From positions 1 through 36,760 of the forward strand of contig JACMLW010000175.1 of assembly GCA_014379385.1 (NCBI GenBank): a stretch of DNA of 36,760 nucleotides, in the 5' to 3' direction. Below, piece by piece: positions 1-8,697 of this stretch. The notes under the pieces are model-generated. The model was given only the letters and a program-made list of their open reading frames with translations, was not told the DNA's origin and searched no databases. This DNA comes from Phycisphaerales bacterium (lineage in GTDB: Bacteria; Planctomycetota; Phycisphaerae; Phycisphaerales; UBA1924). Both the position numbers and the translations under genes were made by a program. Positions within the stretch are counted from its first letter, which is position 1. Each line of letters begins with the position of its first letter.

Positions 1-1
1 C

Positions 2-286
2 CTTGGGCCTCGGCCCGCCGCGCCATCGCTCGCCTCTGCGCCATTAGAACTCGCCCCGGCCCCTACCGCCGAGGCCGGCGCCATCGTTACGCCCTCCGCG
101 CCGAGCATCTCCGATGAGTGTGAAGCGCTCCTCACCCTGCTTGGCAGCGACCGATCCACGCGCGAAGAACTCCTCGCCGCGCGGCGAGGCCTCCGCGATC
201 TGCTCGACCGCGGCCCCTGCGCCCGCCTCGGAATCTCGCGCCGGCAGCACGAGCTCGCACGCTTGTACCTCGCGCCCTTTGGCTGA
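2..286 (+). CDS. C-terminal end of an unknown protein (5' truncated)
   Basis: An open frame enters from the left edge in frame 2 and ends at a TGA, giving 94 residues. The first ~35 residues are Ala/Pro-rich and look like a linker. The last ~55 are charged and helical, with many Leu, Arg and Glu residues, and end in ARLYLAPFG. This composition looks coded, unlike the other frames here, which are Arg/Ser-rich. No family was recognised and the start lies outside the window. The frame is followed by several strong palindromes, consistent with the end of a transcription unit. That it is a real gene is inferred from composition only. Confidence 0.45.
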   Translation, partial: LGPRPAAPSLASAPLELAPAPTAEAGAIVTPSAPSISDECEALLTLLGSDRSTREELLAARRGLRDLLDRGPCARLGISRRQHELARLYLAPFG

Positions 287-325
287 CACTCTTTGCAACC
301 GGTGACCCAGGCGCTCTGCGTGGCC

Positions 326-559
326 CGCCGCTCCGCGGCGGTTCTCCACCTCGCGAGGCTTTCAAGGGAGGGGGTGCCGGGGAAACCCGCAGGTTTCCCG
401 GCATCAGCGACACATGACTGGCAGCGAGCCGCCCCCCACGAGCGAGCAAGGGGGCGACCGCTCGCCCCCTGCCCCCGTCCGATCTCAGAAGAGACAGGGG
501 ATGGTGGGCGAACCCTGAGCGCCGTTCGCACGTTTCGTGGGTAACCGGGCGTAGCCCGG
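326..559. repeat. Cluster of palindromes in the spacer before the DUF4344 gene
   Basis: The spacer between the partial gene and the next CDS holds several perfect or near-perfect inverted repeats. At 375-403 a 12-bp stem with one bulged G closes on the loop CGCA. At 450-469 an 8-bp GGGGGCGA/TCGCCCCC stem closes on CCGC. At 545-559 CCGGGC/GCCCGG closes on GTA, ending about 10 bases before the next gene's ribosome site. A shorter CGCCG/CGGCG pair lies at 326-340. None has a T-run, so they are not classic intrinsic terminators. They could be mRNA 3'-end structures, REP-like palindromes or a 5' leader structure. Confidence 0.5.
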
Positions 560-581
560 CAACGTATCTGGAGACATGACA

Positions 582-1985
582 ATGGCGAAGTGGAGCTCGA
601 GAACTGCGTCAGGTCTGGCTGCGGCTGCTTTCGTCGTGTCCGGCCTTGGAGTGCCCGCGCCTGCCGGGGCGCAGGAGCAGCAGCCCGCCAATCCCCCGCC
701 CCACGCCGACCCCCAGGCTCACCCCGAGTGCACCGTGGACCTCGCTAATGCCGGGAACTTGAAGGACATCCTGTCGAACGCGCTTATCCGGGGACTGAAA
801 ATCCCGAAGCGAGACGTCGCGCTTTTCCTGGACGGTGCGCAAGACAGGTACGCGAACGGACCGGAACTTCTGAAGGCCGCGGCCGTTCATTTCAAGTTGG
901 CCGAGGATGTTCTGGCCGCAAAAGTCGAGAAGTACAAGCATTGCAACTGCAAGCATCCAGTGCCGAGCGCCCTGCACCCCGATCTCCAGGTGGACCCACA
1001 TCCCCATCCGGAATGCACCATCAACCTTGAGCTTGCCGGGAAAATGAATGATGTCATGTCGAACGCGCTGCTCCTGGGACTAAGCGTCCCGGAGCGGGAT
1101 GTGGTGGCGTTCCTGGATGGCGCGGGGGCGAAGTTCGAGGATGGTCCGGAGCTTTTCAAGGCAGCTGCCGTCCATTTCAAGATGAGCGAAGACACCCTGG
1201 CCGCGGAAGTCTTGAAGTTCAAACACTGCAACTGCAAGCACCCCGGCGGCGGCGAGGCCGGCGGTGAAGTTCAGCAGCGCGATGACGGCCTCCCGGTGTC
1301 GGCGTTCGCCAAGGATGTGACGCTGCACGTGATCCTGCACGAGCTCGGGCACGCCCTCATCCGCGAGTTTGACATCCCGGTTCTCGGGAACGAAGAGACC
1401 GTGGCGGATGCGTTCGCCACCTACTACCTCACCACCCACCTCCCCGATCGCGCCCTCGACGTCCTCACCGCGCGGACCACATCGCTGATGATCGAAGCGG
1501 GAGAGGCGGCGGGGATGAGGGTCGACTGGGGCGGTGAGCACGATCACGATGCCCGCCGCGCGAACCAGATCGCCGCGCTCGCTGTCGCGGCCGATCCGGT
1601 GAAGTACAAGCAGGTGGCCGACATCGTCGGGATGTCGGAGAAAGACATCGAGGATGCGCGGGACTACGGCGGCGAGATCCGGCGGTCGTGGCGTCGCGTG
1701 CTCGGGCCGCTCTGGATGCCGGAGGGCGCCACCTCCGCCGAAGCGCGCGTCATCTACGACGACGGCAGCGCGTTTCTCATTCGCCTGTGCGAGGATGGAC
1801 TGGCGAGCGAAATCGACACGGCCATTAAGGGCTTTGACTGGCACTCGCAGGTGACGATCCGCTTTGTCGATGGCGATGGTGGCGCTGGGTGGAACCGCTC
1901 CGGCCGGACCATCACCGTTCACAGCGCGTACGTTCGCAGGTTTATCCAGCAGGGAGGCCGCGGCCTGCCCGCCCGCTCGAACTGA
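582..1985 (+). CDS. Secreted DUF4344-like zinc metalloprotease with a duplicated Cys-containing module
   Basis: The protein has about 467 residues. An N-terminal signal peptide (basic start, Ala/Val core, cleavage near AGAQ) points to export. A Pro/His-rich linker leads to two copies of a ~78-residue module, spaced exactly 95 residues (285 bp) apart. Each begins HPECT, carries RDV-FLDGA and GPEL-KAAAVHFK, and ends KHCNCKHP. The C-terminal half carries HELGH (near residues 253-257) followed by EETVADAFATYYL, the arrangement of DUF4344 putative metallopeptidases, with His, His and a downstream acidic residue as likely zinc ligands. ATG 582 is preferred to ATG 576 because GGAG at 570-573 lies 8 bases before it and only 2 before the other. 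The module was not recognised. Protease activity is inferred from the motif. Confidence 0.8.
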   Translation: MAKWSSRTASGLAAAAFVVSGLGVPAPAGAQEQQPANPPPHADPQAHPECTVDLANAGNLKDILSNALIRGLKIPKRDVALFLDGAQDRYANGPELLKAAAVHFKLAEDVLAAKVEKYKHCNCKHPVPSALHPDLQVDPHPHPECTINLELAGKMNDVMSNALLLGLSVPERDVVAFLDGAGAKFEDGPELFKAAAVHFKMSEDTLAAEVLKFKHCNCKHPGGGEAGGEVQQRDDGLPVSAFAKDVTLHVILHELGHALIREFDIPVLGNEETVADAFATYYLTTHLPDRALDVLTARTTSLMIEAGEAAGMRVDWGGEHDHDARRANQIAALAVAADPVKYKQVADIVGMSEKDIEDARDYGGEIRRSWRRVLGPLWMPEGATSAEARVIYDDGSAFLIRLCEDGLASEIDTAIKGFDWHSQVTIRFVDGDGGAGWNRSGRTITVHSAYVRRFIQQGGRGLPARSN

Positions 1986-2247
1986 GACCGGCTCCGAGTT
2001 GCAGGTGTTTAGATCCCGGCTGCGGACACCCTCGCGCCACGAGCCGGGACGAGTACAGATGCCCGAGAGTGCGCCTGCGGGGGATGCCCGTCTGGTCCGC
2101 GGGTTGTGCAGGGTCCGGGGGAGCATCGGTGAAGATGGGATACTCCGCCGAGCAGGCCAGCAAGATCGAGCGGACGATCGAACTTTGCGAGCGTGAGAGG
2201 CGTTGAGAGCGGCAAGCAGTCAGGCAGTCGGAAAGCGTCGCCCCACC

Positions 2248-2769
2248 ATGACCGGAACCTACTTGATGGATGTTGAGGATGATCCGACGACCAAGGGGGA
2301 GGGGGGGCGGCCTCTCCACGATCCGGTAGCCGAGGTGCTGGCGTTCCTGAAGGGCCGCTCAGTCCCCTGCCCGCGCTGCGCCTACGACCTTCGCGATATC
2401 CAGACGGCCAGGTGCCCAGAGTGCGGAGAGCCGCTGGTGCTCAAGATCGGCTCGCCGCGGGCGCGCTTCGGATGGCTGGTGCTCGCCATGGCGCCCGGGT
2501 GCTTCTCGGGCGTCGCTGCGCTGTTCGTCTTGATTCCAGTCTACATGCACACCAGGTACCCGTCGCCCGCGGCCAAGGGCGTGTGGGCGGTCATGGTTGC
2601 CGACGCGTTCGGGTTCCTCAGCGCGGCGTCGGTGGCGCTGATGTACCGGCACCGGCACCGGTTCATGTCCTGGACGGCGCGCCGTCAGGCCGCGTTCGCA
2701 GGGGCAGTCTGGGGAATCCACGTCCTGGTGTTTGTGCTGATCCTTCTCGCTCTGTGGTATTCGCAATAG
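2248..2769 (+). CDS. Zinc-ribbon membrane protein
   Basis: About 173 residues. An acidic N-terminus precedes a four-Cys zinc ribbon, CPRCAYDLRDIQTARCPECG, a form common in planctomycete proteins of unknown role. Three or four hydrophobic segments follow (starting at GWLVLAMAPG, VWAVMVADAF and VWGIHVLVFV), so the ribbon probably sits in the cytoplasm at the membrane face. ATG 2248 was chosen for its reading sense. It has no clear ribosome site, and ATG 2266 or the upstream TTG at 2203 are possible. Function is unknown. The ribbon may bind a protein or nucleic acid partner, but nothing in the sequence decides this. Confidence 0.7.
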   Translation: MTGTYLMDVEDDPTTKGEGGRPLHDPVAEVLAFLKGRSVPCPRCAYDLRDIQTARCPECGEPLVLKIGSPRARFGWLVLAMAPGCFSGVAALFVLIPVYMHTRYPSPAAKGVWAVMVADAFGFLSAASVALMYRHRHRFMSWTARRQAAFAGAVWGIHVLVFVLILLALWYSQ

Positions 2770-2821
2770 TCTCGCGAGCCCTTGTGTCCGTGGGCTGAGC
2801 GAGAGGTGGTCGATGCCACTC

Positions 2822-4006
2822 TCAGTTGGTTCCCGGCCAGCCTGGAAAGAGGAAGCGGCCATCGTGGTGGAAGAGTTCGCCATCGGCGTGGATTGTGCCG
2901 CCCGGGTTGCCGGGGAACGCCGCGCTGGGTCGGAGGTCGCAGACGATGTCCCAATGCAGGGCGGACTCGTTGGAGTTGCCGGTCTCTGGGTAGCCGGCGC
3001 CGAGCGCGAGGTGGAACGTGCCGCCGATCTTCTCATCAAAGAACGCGTTCTTCGAGAAGCCTTTGAGGGCGTAGTTCGTGCCGATGGCGATCTCGCCGAC
3101 GTTGCGCGCGCCGTCATCCTGGTCGAGGAGCTTGAACAAGTAGTCTTGGTTCTTGGTGGCGCTCGCCTCGACCACTCGGCCGGCGATGAACTTCAGGCGC
3201 ACGCCCTCGACTTCCTTGCCGCGGTAGACCGCGGGGAAGGTGAAGTTCACGACGCCATCGACGCTTCGGGGGCCGGTGAAGACCTCGCCGTCGGGGAAGT
3301 TCTGGCCGCCGATCCCGGCGCAGTTCACCCAGGTGCGCCCGCCGACATCGACGGTGAGGTCGGTGCCGTCATGCGGGCGTTGGTTGTGGGTTCCGTCGCA
3401 GGCGGGCGCCTGGAATCGGAGCGTGTGCTTGCTCTGGAGGTACTCGATCACCTTCTGCTGCTGGTCGTGGAGCGTGCGCCAGGCCGCGATGGGGTCGGGG
3501 AGGTGCAGGAACCCGGCCTGGTACACCCAGTCGGCGTAGTCGGTGAGCGACATGTCGGCGTCCTGCGCGGCGGCGTTGCTCGGGATCTCGGTGAGCACGT
3601 AGCGGACCTGTCCGGCGGCCGCGCGTTGCAAGGACATGGTGAGGAGCGGCCGTCGCGCCGCCTGGGCGATAGTTGCCCGATGGGGGTCGATCCGGCCGAG
3701 GAACTTGGTGTTGGTCGGATAGATCAGCACGATCAGAACGTCGCAGGTGGAGAGGCGGTGCTTCTCGAACGGGCAGACGTGCTGGAGTTGATTGTCGCTG
3801 CCGTGGCGCAGGAGCAGTTCCTGGAGGGCGTCGCTTCGTGGGTGGAAGCTCGGGTGGCCGCCCGCGCGAAGTGTTGCCTCGAAGGTGGCTTCGACCGCGG
3901 GGATGGCGCCGGGCTCGGCGACGATGGTGACGAGGTCGCCGCGCTTGACGGCGGTGCAGTGGCGGACGAGCATTTCGGCGAGTGTGTCGAGTCGTGGGTC
4001 GCGCAC
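2822..4006 (-). CDS. M29-family aminopeptidase (aminopeptidase T-like)
   Basis: About 394 residues, the usual length of thermophilic-type M29 metalloaminopeptidases, which remove N-terminal residues from peptides with a two-metal centre. The N-terminal domain starts RDPRLDTLAEMLVRHC and contains KRGDLVTIVAEPGA. The C-terminal half holds the expected metal-ligand region: VGEIAIGTNY, then FFDEKIGGTFHLALGAGYP, then HWDIVCDL, supplying Glu, His, His and Asp. GTG 4006 is chosen because it gives the normal family length and N-terminus. The frame stays open to 4375, but that would overlap the next gene on the other strand. No strong ribosome site is visible. It is divergent from the esterase gene at 4221. 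Confidence 0.85.
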   Translation of the reverse strand: MRDPRLDTLAEMLVRHCTAVKRGDLVTIVAEPGAIPAVEATFEATLRAGGHPSFHPRSDALQELLLRHGSDNQLQHVCPFEKHRLSTCDVLIVLIYPTNTKFLGRIDPHRATIAQAARRPLLTMSLQRAAAGQVRYVLTEIPSNAAAQDADMSLTDYADWVYQAGFLHLPDPIAAWRTLHDQQQKVIEYLQSKHTLRFQAPACDGTHNQRPHDGTDLTVDVGGRTWVNCAGIGGQNFPDGEVFTGPRSVDGVVNFTFPAVYRGKEVEGVRLKFIAGRVVEASATKNQDYLFKLLDQDDGARNVGEIAIGTNYALKGFSKNAFFDEKIGGTFHLALGAGYPETGNSNESALHWDIVCDLRPSAAFPGNPGGTIHADGELFHHDGRFLFPGWPGTN

Positions 4007-4220
4007 GGGAAGGAGTCTACGAGAGGAGTCGAGTACGCGGTGAGTGGGAGTCGGCGCGAGGGAGGTCGGGGGTTGGCGTGATGAGGCGTGGGGGAATACA
4101 ACAGGGGAGGCGCGATAACCAGAGCGCCGCAAATCTCGTGTCGCAATACCTGGCCGCGAGACTCGTTCCGCTTGGCGGTGACCCGACCGATGAATCTGGT
4201 GTGACGATGGAGGTGCATTG

Positions 4221-5141
4221 ATGTCCGTGCTCGTGCGAATCGTTGGGGTGATGCTCGCGTTCGTGCAGGTTGCGTTGACGCAGGTGCCGCCGACGGCCGC
4301 GGGAACCGTTGAGTCAAGTCCGCCGGCGGAGACCGAGAGGGCGCAGCCTCGCGGCGGCTCCGGACTTGAACGCATGGTCTGGACTGTGGAGAACCAGGAG
4401 CGGATCGCCTTGCTCCACGTCCCGGATGCGGCGGCGACGGCTGAGACGCCGGTCGTGTTCGCGTTCCACGGTCATGGCGGGAGCGCCCGTCAGGCATCGC
4501 GTTCGTTCGCTATGCACACACATTGGCCCGAGGCGATCGTGGTGTACATGGAGGGGCTGCCCACGCCCGGCGCCCTTACCGATCCGGAGGGGAAGAGGAA
4601 CGGATGGCAGAAGCGCGAGGGGCTCGAAGGGGATCGCGACCTCAAGTTCTTCGACGCGGTGCTGGCCACGCTGAAGAAGGAGTACAAGGTCGATGCGCGG
4701 CGGGTCTACGCGATGGGGCACTCCAACGGCGGAGGGTTCACGTATCTGCTGTGGCAGACTCGGCCGGACGTGTTCGCGGCGTTCGCCCCGTCGGGGGCCT
4801 TCACACTGCGGGCGCGAAGCCTTGCCCCCAAGCCGGCGATGCACATCGCGGGCAAGAAGGATCCTCTGGTCAAGTTCGAGCATCAGGAGCGAACGATCGA
4901 GGCGATCAAGAAGGCTAACGGGTGCGCGGCGAAGGGGGAGGCATGGGCGGAGGACTGCACGATCTATTCATCGAAAGGGTCGTCATCGACGGCTCAGGAG
5001 GGAGACGCCACGCCGCTCGTGACGCTCGTGCATGAGGGGGGCCACAAGTATCCGGCCGAAGCGCCGGCGCTCATCGTGAGGTTCTTCAAGGGACAGGCGA
5101 AGACGGCGGCGAAAGAGGTTGAGGCAAGCTCGACGAAATGA
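4221..5141 (+). CDS. Secreted alpha/beta-hydrolase, PHB-depolymerase/feruloyl-esterase type
   Basis: About 306 residues. A hydrophobic N-terminus followed by a Pro/Ser-rich stretch suggests export. The fold signature is clear: oxyanion segment FAFHGHGGSARQ, nucleophile elbow GHSNGGG (Ser near residue 168), a likely catalytic Asp in GKKDPLVKF and His in HEGGHKYP. This matches the LpqC/PHB-depolymerase esterase group, whose members cleave esters of polyhydroxyalkanoates, feruloyl sugars or acetylxylan; the substrate cannot be read here. ATG 4221 has GGAGGTG at 4209-4215, an excellent ribosome site. A TTG lies directly before it. The gene converges on rsmH with about 45 bp between stops. Confidence 0.82.
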   Translation: MSVLVRIVGVMLAFVQVALTQVPPTAAGTVESSPPAETERAQPRGGSGLERMVWTVENQERIALLHVPDAAATAETPVVFAFHGHGGSARQASRSFAMHTHWPEAIVVYMEGLPTPGALTDPEGKRNGWQKREGLEGDRDLKFFDAVLATLKKEYKVDARRVYAMGHSNGGGFTYLLWQTRPDVFAAFAPSGAFTLRARSLAPKPAMHIAGKKDPLVKFEHQERTIEAIKKANGCAAKGEAWAEDCTIYSSKGSSSTAQEGDATPLVTLVHEGGHKYPAEAPALIVRFFKGQAKTAAKEVEASSTK

Positions 5142-5186
5142 TCGGCACAAGATTCGCGAGATGGACGCCGAGTCCATCGGGCGCCG

Positions 5187-6116
5187 TTACGTCAGCCGTG
5201 CCCACCTCAGCTTCGCCGAACGGGAGCGCGGGTTAGTGCGCTGCTCGGTCTCATCGGCGATGATCGGGTCGCGGGTTTCTTCCGAGTAGATGCCGGCACG
5301 GAGGCCGTCGCGGAAGGCGTTCTTCACGCGGCGGTCCTCGCCGGAGTGGAACGTGATGATCGCGGCGACGCCGCCGGGCTTGAGCACGTCCGGCAGGATG
5401 GTCAGCAGGCGATCGAGGTTCGCCAGCTCTCGGTTGACGAGGATGCGCAGGGCCTGGAACGTCCGCGCGGCGGGGTGCAGCTTGGCGCGGGCGGCGCGCG
5501 CAAGCGTGAAGTCGCGAGCCTCGCAGATGATGGCCATCAGGTTCTGTGTGGTCGTGATCGGGCTCGCGGTGCGGCGCTCGACGATGAGCCGGGCGATCCG
5601 CGGGGCGTCGGTCTCGTCGCCGAGTTCGAGGAACGCGGCGGCCAGCTCGCTCTCGCTCATTGTGTTGACGAGCGCCGAGGCGGGCCGGCCGCGGGTGGGG
5701 TCCATGCGCATGTCGAGGGGTCCGGGGCGGCGGTAGGAGAAGCCGCGGGCGGGGTCATCGATCTGGGTGCTGGCGACACCGATATCGGCGAGGATGGCAT
5801 CGGCGCGGCCACCTTCGACGCCTGCCTGCGCGAGGACGCCCGGCAGGCCGGCGAAGTTGCTGTGGAAGAGGTCGAACTTGCCGCCGACCCAGCGGAGGCG
5901 TTCCGTGGCTTTGGCGATGTTGGCGGGGTCGAGGTCAAGGCCGATGAGGCGGCCACCGGGGTGGATGCGCGGGAGGAAGGCCGCCGAATGCCCGCCAAGA
6001 CCGAGCGTGCAATCGACAACGACGTCGCCGGGCTTGAGCGCGAGGGCGCGGAGGGCTTGCGGGAGCAGGACGGGGAGATGATCGCGGGCGTGTGGGGCGG
6101 CGTCTGGCGCGGTCAA
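5187..6116 (-). CDS. rsmH: 16S rRNA (cytosine-1402-N4)-methyltransferase
   Basis: RsmH (MraW) methylates N4 of C1402 in the ribosomal P-site using S-adenosylmethionine. The 309-residue length is typical. Visible motifs are HLPVLLPQAL at the N-terminus, DCTLGLGGHSAAFL and GLDLDPANI (SAM-binding Rossmann), DAILADIGVAS, RGFSYRRPGPLDMRMD and, near the end, ITFHSGEDRRVKN (usually FHSLEDR). The start appears to be TTG 6116 with no clear ribosome site, so it is uncertain. In most bacteria rsmH follows mraZ in the division and cell-wall cluster. Here no mraZ, ftsL, ftsI or mur gene is near, in keeping with the broken-up cluster of planctomycetes. Confidence 0.93.
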   Translation of the reverse strand: MTAPDAAPHARDHLPVLLPQALRALALKPGDVVVDCTLGLGGHSAAFLPRIHPGGRLIGLDLDPANIAKATERLRWVGGKFDLFHSNFAGLPGVLAQAGVEGGRADAILADIGVASTQIDDPARGFSYRRPGPLDMRMDPTRGRPASALVNTMSESELAAAFLELGDETDAPRIARLIVERRTASPITTTQNLMAIICEARDFTLARAARAKLHPAARTFQALRILVNRELANLDRLLTILPDVLKPGGVAAIITFHSGEDRRVKNAFRDGLRAGIYSEETRDPIIADETEQRTNPRSRSAKLRWARLT

Positions 6117-6255
6117 GGTGCGGGATGGTAAGGTCGCGCGGATGGATCAACGAGCGGTCGCTGCGCGGCGTCGGGCTCAGGGTCGCCAGAGGCGGGTGCC
6201 GAGGTGATGGCGCAGCGGGTCTCGCGGGCCTTTCTGGACGGATGTCCCGGCCTGC

Positions 6256-6585
6256 TCAATCAACAATGAAGAGCCGCGCGCCGACGGTGGTGCGAGAACG
6301 GTGCGGCTCGGCGTCGTCGGCCACCTGGTAGCTCATGCCCGGCTTGAGCGTGAACCCGCGACCATCCGCAAGCTCGGTCTGCAGCTCGCCTTCGAGGCAC
6401 AGGACGATGTGGCCCTTCGTGCACCAATGGTCGGCGAGATAGCCCGCTGGGTAGTCGACCATGCGGACGCGGACGGACCCGAACGACTTCGTGCGCCAGG
6501 TGGCGACACCTTGCTCTCCCCGGTGCTCGGTGTGCTCGATCTGGGACCAATCAATGATGGCGAGCGCGAAGCCAGATAGATGCAC
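6256..6585 (-). CDS. DHCW-motif cupin-fold protein
   Basis: About 109 residues, a single cupin domain. It begins with AIIDWSQIEHTEHRGE, has the family block YLADHWCTKGHIVLCLEGE containing the Asp-His-Trp-Cys residues, and ends HRSRTTVGARLFIVD. His residues in the barrel probably bind a metal; the reaction is unknown for the family. GTG 6585 is chosen because AGGAG lies 5 bases upstream and because homologues start near this point; the frame is open to 6624. It sits 75 bp downstream of mnmG on the same strand and may be read through from it. A GCCCGG/CCGGGC hairpin lies in that gap. Confidence 0.82.
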   Translation of the reverse strand: MHLSGFALAIIDWSQIEHTEHRGEQGVATWRTKSFGSVRVRMVDYPAGYLADHWCTKGHIVLCLEGELQTELADGRGFTLKPGMSYQVADDAEPHRSRTTVGARLFIVD

Positions 6586-6660
6586 GGCGGCTCCTGAGCT
6601 CCGGGTTGCCCGGCTCCCGGGCACACGCGGTGATGATGGGCGCGCTGTGCAGCGCTCCCG

Positions 6661-8697
6661 CTACTGAATGGTGGCGGCGCGGCGAACGAGGACCGCGAGC
6701 AAGGTAAGGTCGGCGGGGGTGATGCCCTCGAGGCGACCGGCCTGGCCGAAGGTCTCGGGCTTGAAGCGGGTGAGGGCCTGGCGCGCCTCGGCGCGCAGGT
6801 TGGAGAGAGACGCGAAGTCGAGGCTGGTGGGGATTCGGCGCCGCTCGAGCTCGGCGTGACGCCGGACCTCGGCGTGCTGGCGATCGATGTAGGCGGAGTA
6901 GAAGGCGTCGGTGTGCGCCGTGGCGACCGCGGCGCGTGAGAAGGCCGCCGCGGGGTCGCTCTCGGCGAGCAGTTCGGCGAGCCAGTCGGCGGTGGTCTCG
7001 GGACGGCGGAGCACCTCGGCGAGAGGGATGTTGTCGACGCGGACACGCCCGATCCTGGCTTCGAGTTGGGCAAGCTCGGCGCGGCGCTTGGCGAAAAGAT
7101 CGGAGCGCCGGCAACCGAGTTCGGTCGAGGCCAGCAGGCCGAGGCGATCAGCCAGGGGAGTCAGGCGGTCGGCGGCGTTGTCGGCGCGGAGGAGCAGGCG
7201 GTGCTCGGCGCGGCTGGTGAACATGCGGTAGGGCTCGACGGGCGTCTTGGTCACCAGGTCGTCCATGAGCACGCCGATGTACGCCTGGTCGCGCCCGATG
7301 GTGATGGGCTCGTGGCCGAGCGCGAGGCGGGCGGCGTTGATGCCCGCGACGACGCCCTGCGCGGCGGCCTCCTCGTAGCCGCTGGTGCCGTTGATCTGCC
7401 CAGCGAGGAAGAGGCCGGCGATGAGCTTGGTCTGCGCCGTGGCGCCGATCTGGTGCGGGCGGACCATGTCGTACTCGACGGCGTAGCCGTAGCGGTAGAT
7501 GTGGGCGCGTTCGCAGCCGGGCATGGCGTGAACGATGAGGTTCTGCACGTCGGCGGGGAGGCTGGTTGAGATGCCGTTGCAGTAGACCGAATCGTCATCG
7601 AGCGATTCGGGCTCGAGGAAGACGTTGTGCGAGTGGCGGTCGGCGAAGCGGACGACCTTGTCCTCGATGGATGGACAGTAGCGGGGGCCGATGGACTCGA
7701 TCTGGCCGGAATACATCGGGGCCCGGTGCAGGTTCGCGCGGATGGCGTCGTGCGCCGCGGCGTTTGTGCTGGTGACACGGCATTCGACCTGGGGGAGGAC
7801 CGGGAAGCGAGTGAGCGAGGGGGCCGCCCCAAGAAGCGGCGCGTCGGCGGGCGCCGATGCCGCCGAGAGATCCGAGAAAGGCGTCGGCAGCGCATCGCCG
7901 AGTTGGGCCGGGAGCGCCTCCCAGTCGATGGTGGATCGCTTGAGTCGCGGGGGGGTGCCGGTCTTGAGGCGGCCGAGCTCGAAGCCGAGACGGACGAGGG
8001 AGGACGAGACAGCGGTTGCCGCGGCCTCGCCGTGACGGCCACCGGGGGTGCGCGACTCGCCGGTGTGCATGAGACCGCGCATGAAGGTGCCGGTGGTAAG
8101 CACGACCGCTGGGGCGCGCAGCATCCGGGGGCGAGCGGCGTCATCGACCATCGCGGTGAGGCCGTGCGCCGACAGGCCGCCGCGGCGGTCGAACTCACGT
8201 GCCGCGTCGCAGGCCGAGTTCATCGGGAGCGGGCGAGAGGTGGGAGACGGGCCGATGCGGACGGCGATGATGTGGCCGGACTCGACGATGAAGTCCTCGA
8301 CAGCGCCGGCGATGACGCGGATCTCCGGGCGCGAGGCGAGAAGGGCCTGCACGACGCGGGCGTAGGCGTGCTTGTCACATTGGGCCCGGGGCCCCCGGAC
8401 GGCGGCGCCCTTGGATGCGTTGAGAACCTTGAACTGGATTCCCGTGGCGTCGGTCGCGAGGCCCATGACGCCGCCGAGGGCGTCGATCTCGCGGACGATC
8501 TGGCCTTTGGCGAGGCCGCCGATCGCGGGATTGCACGACATGACCCCAATTTTTGCGGGATCGAGTGTGACCAGCGCCACGGTCGGGGCGTGGTTCGGGG
8601 CGACAGGGAGCAGGTTCGCCGCGGCCCACGCCGCTTCGACGCCGGCGTGACCACCGCCGATGACAATGACCTGGAATATGAGATCGCGAGCTTCCAC
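6661..8697 (-). CDS. mnmG: tRNA uridine-5-carboxymethylaminomethyl modification enzyme, FAD subunit
   Basis: MnmG (GidA), with MnmE, installs the carboxymethylaminomethyl group on wobble U34 of several tRNAs. At 678 residues it is somewhat longer than the usual ~620-630. Seen in order: FAD-binding VIVIGGGHAGVEAAWAAA at the N-terminus, GPRAQCDKHAYARVVQ, IGPRYCPSIEDKVVRF, NGISTSLPADVQ, GQINGTSGYEEAAAQG, and TSRAEHRLLLRADNAADRL. Much of the extra length lies between residues ~150 and ~195 (after DFIVES, before VVLTTGTFM), a Pro/Arg-rich insertion. The start is GTG 8697. mnmE was not found in the window. It is the first gene of a minus-strand run with the cupin and rsmH. Confidence 0.95.
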   Translation of the reverse strand: MEARDLIFQVIVIGGGHAGVEAAWAAANLLPVAPNHAPTVALVTLDPAKIGVMSCNPAIGGLAKGQIVREIDALGGVMGLATDATGIQFKVLNASKGAAVRGPRAQCDKHAYARVVQALLASRPEIRVIAGAVEDFIVESGHIIAVRIGPSPTSRPLPMNSACDAAREFDRRGGLSAHGLTAMVDDAARPRMLRAPAVVLTTGTFMRGLMHTGESRTPGGRHGEAAATAVSSSLVRLGFELGRLKTGTPPRLKRSTIDWEALPAQLGDALPTPFSDLSAASAPADAPLLGAAPSLTRFPVLPQVECRVTSTNAAAHDAIRANLHRAPMYSGQIESIGPRYCPSIEDKVVRFADRHSHNVFLEPESLDDDSVYCNGISTSLPADVQNLIVHAMPGCERAHIYRYGYAVEYDMVRPHQIGATAQTKLIAGLFLAGQINGTSGYEEAAAQGVVAGINAARLALGHEPITIGRDQAYIGVLMDDLVTKTPVEPYRMFTSRAEHRLLLRADNAADRLTPLADRLGLLASTELGCRRSDLFAKRRAELAQLEARIGRVRVDNIPLAEVLRRPETTADWLAELLAESDPAAAFSRAAVATAHTDAFYSAYIDRQHAEVRRHAELERRRIPTSLDFASLSNLRAEARQALTRFKPETFGQAGRLEGITPADLTLLAVLVRRAATIQ

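Noticed and set aside
287-575. Cobalamin-type riboswitch before the DUF4344 gene
   Set aside because: Hairpins are present but the conserved B12-box bases are not, and the downstream gene has no link to cobalamin.
2813-4081. A 422-codon plus-strand frame opposite the M29 gene
   Set aside because: It is the antisense of a clear aminopeptidase; its Asp/Glu/Val-rich composition is the usual shadow of a GC-rich gene.
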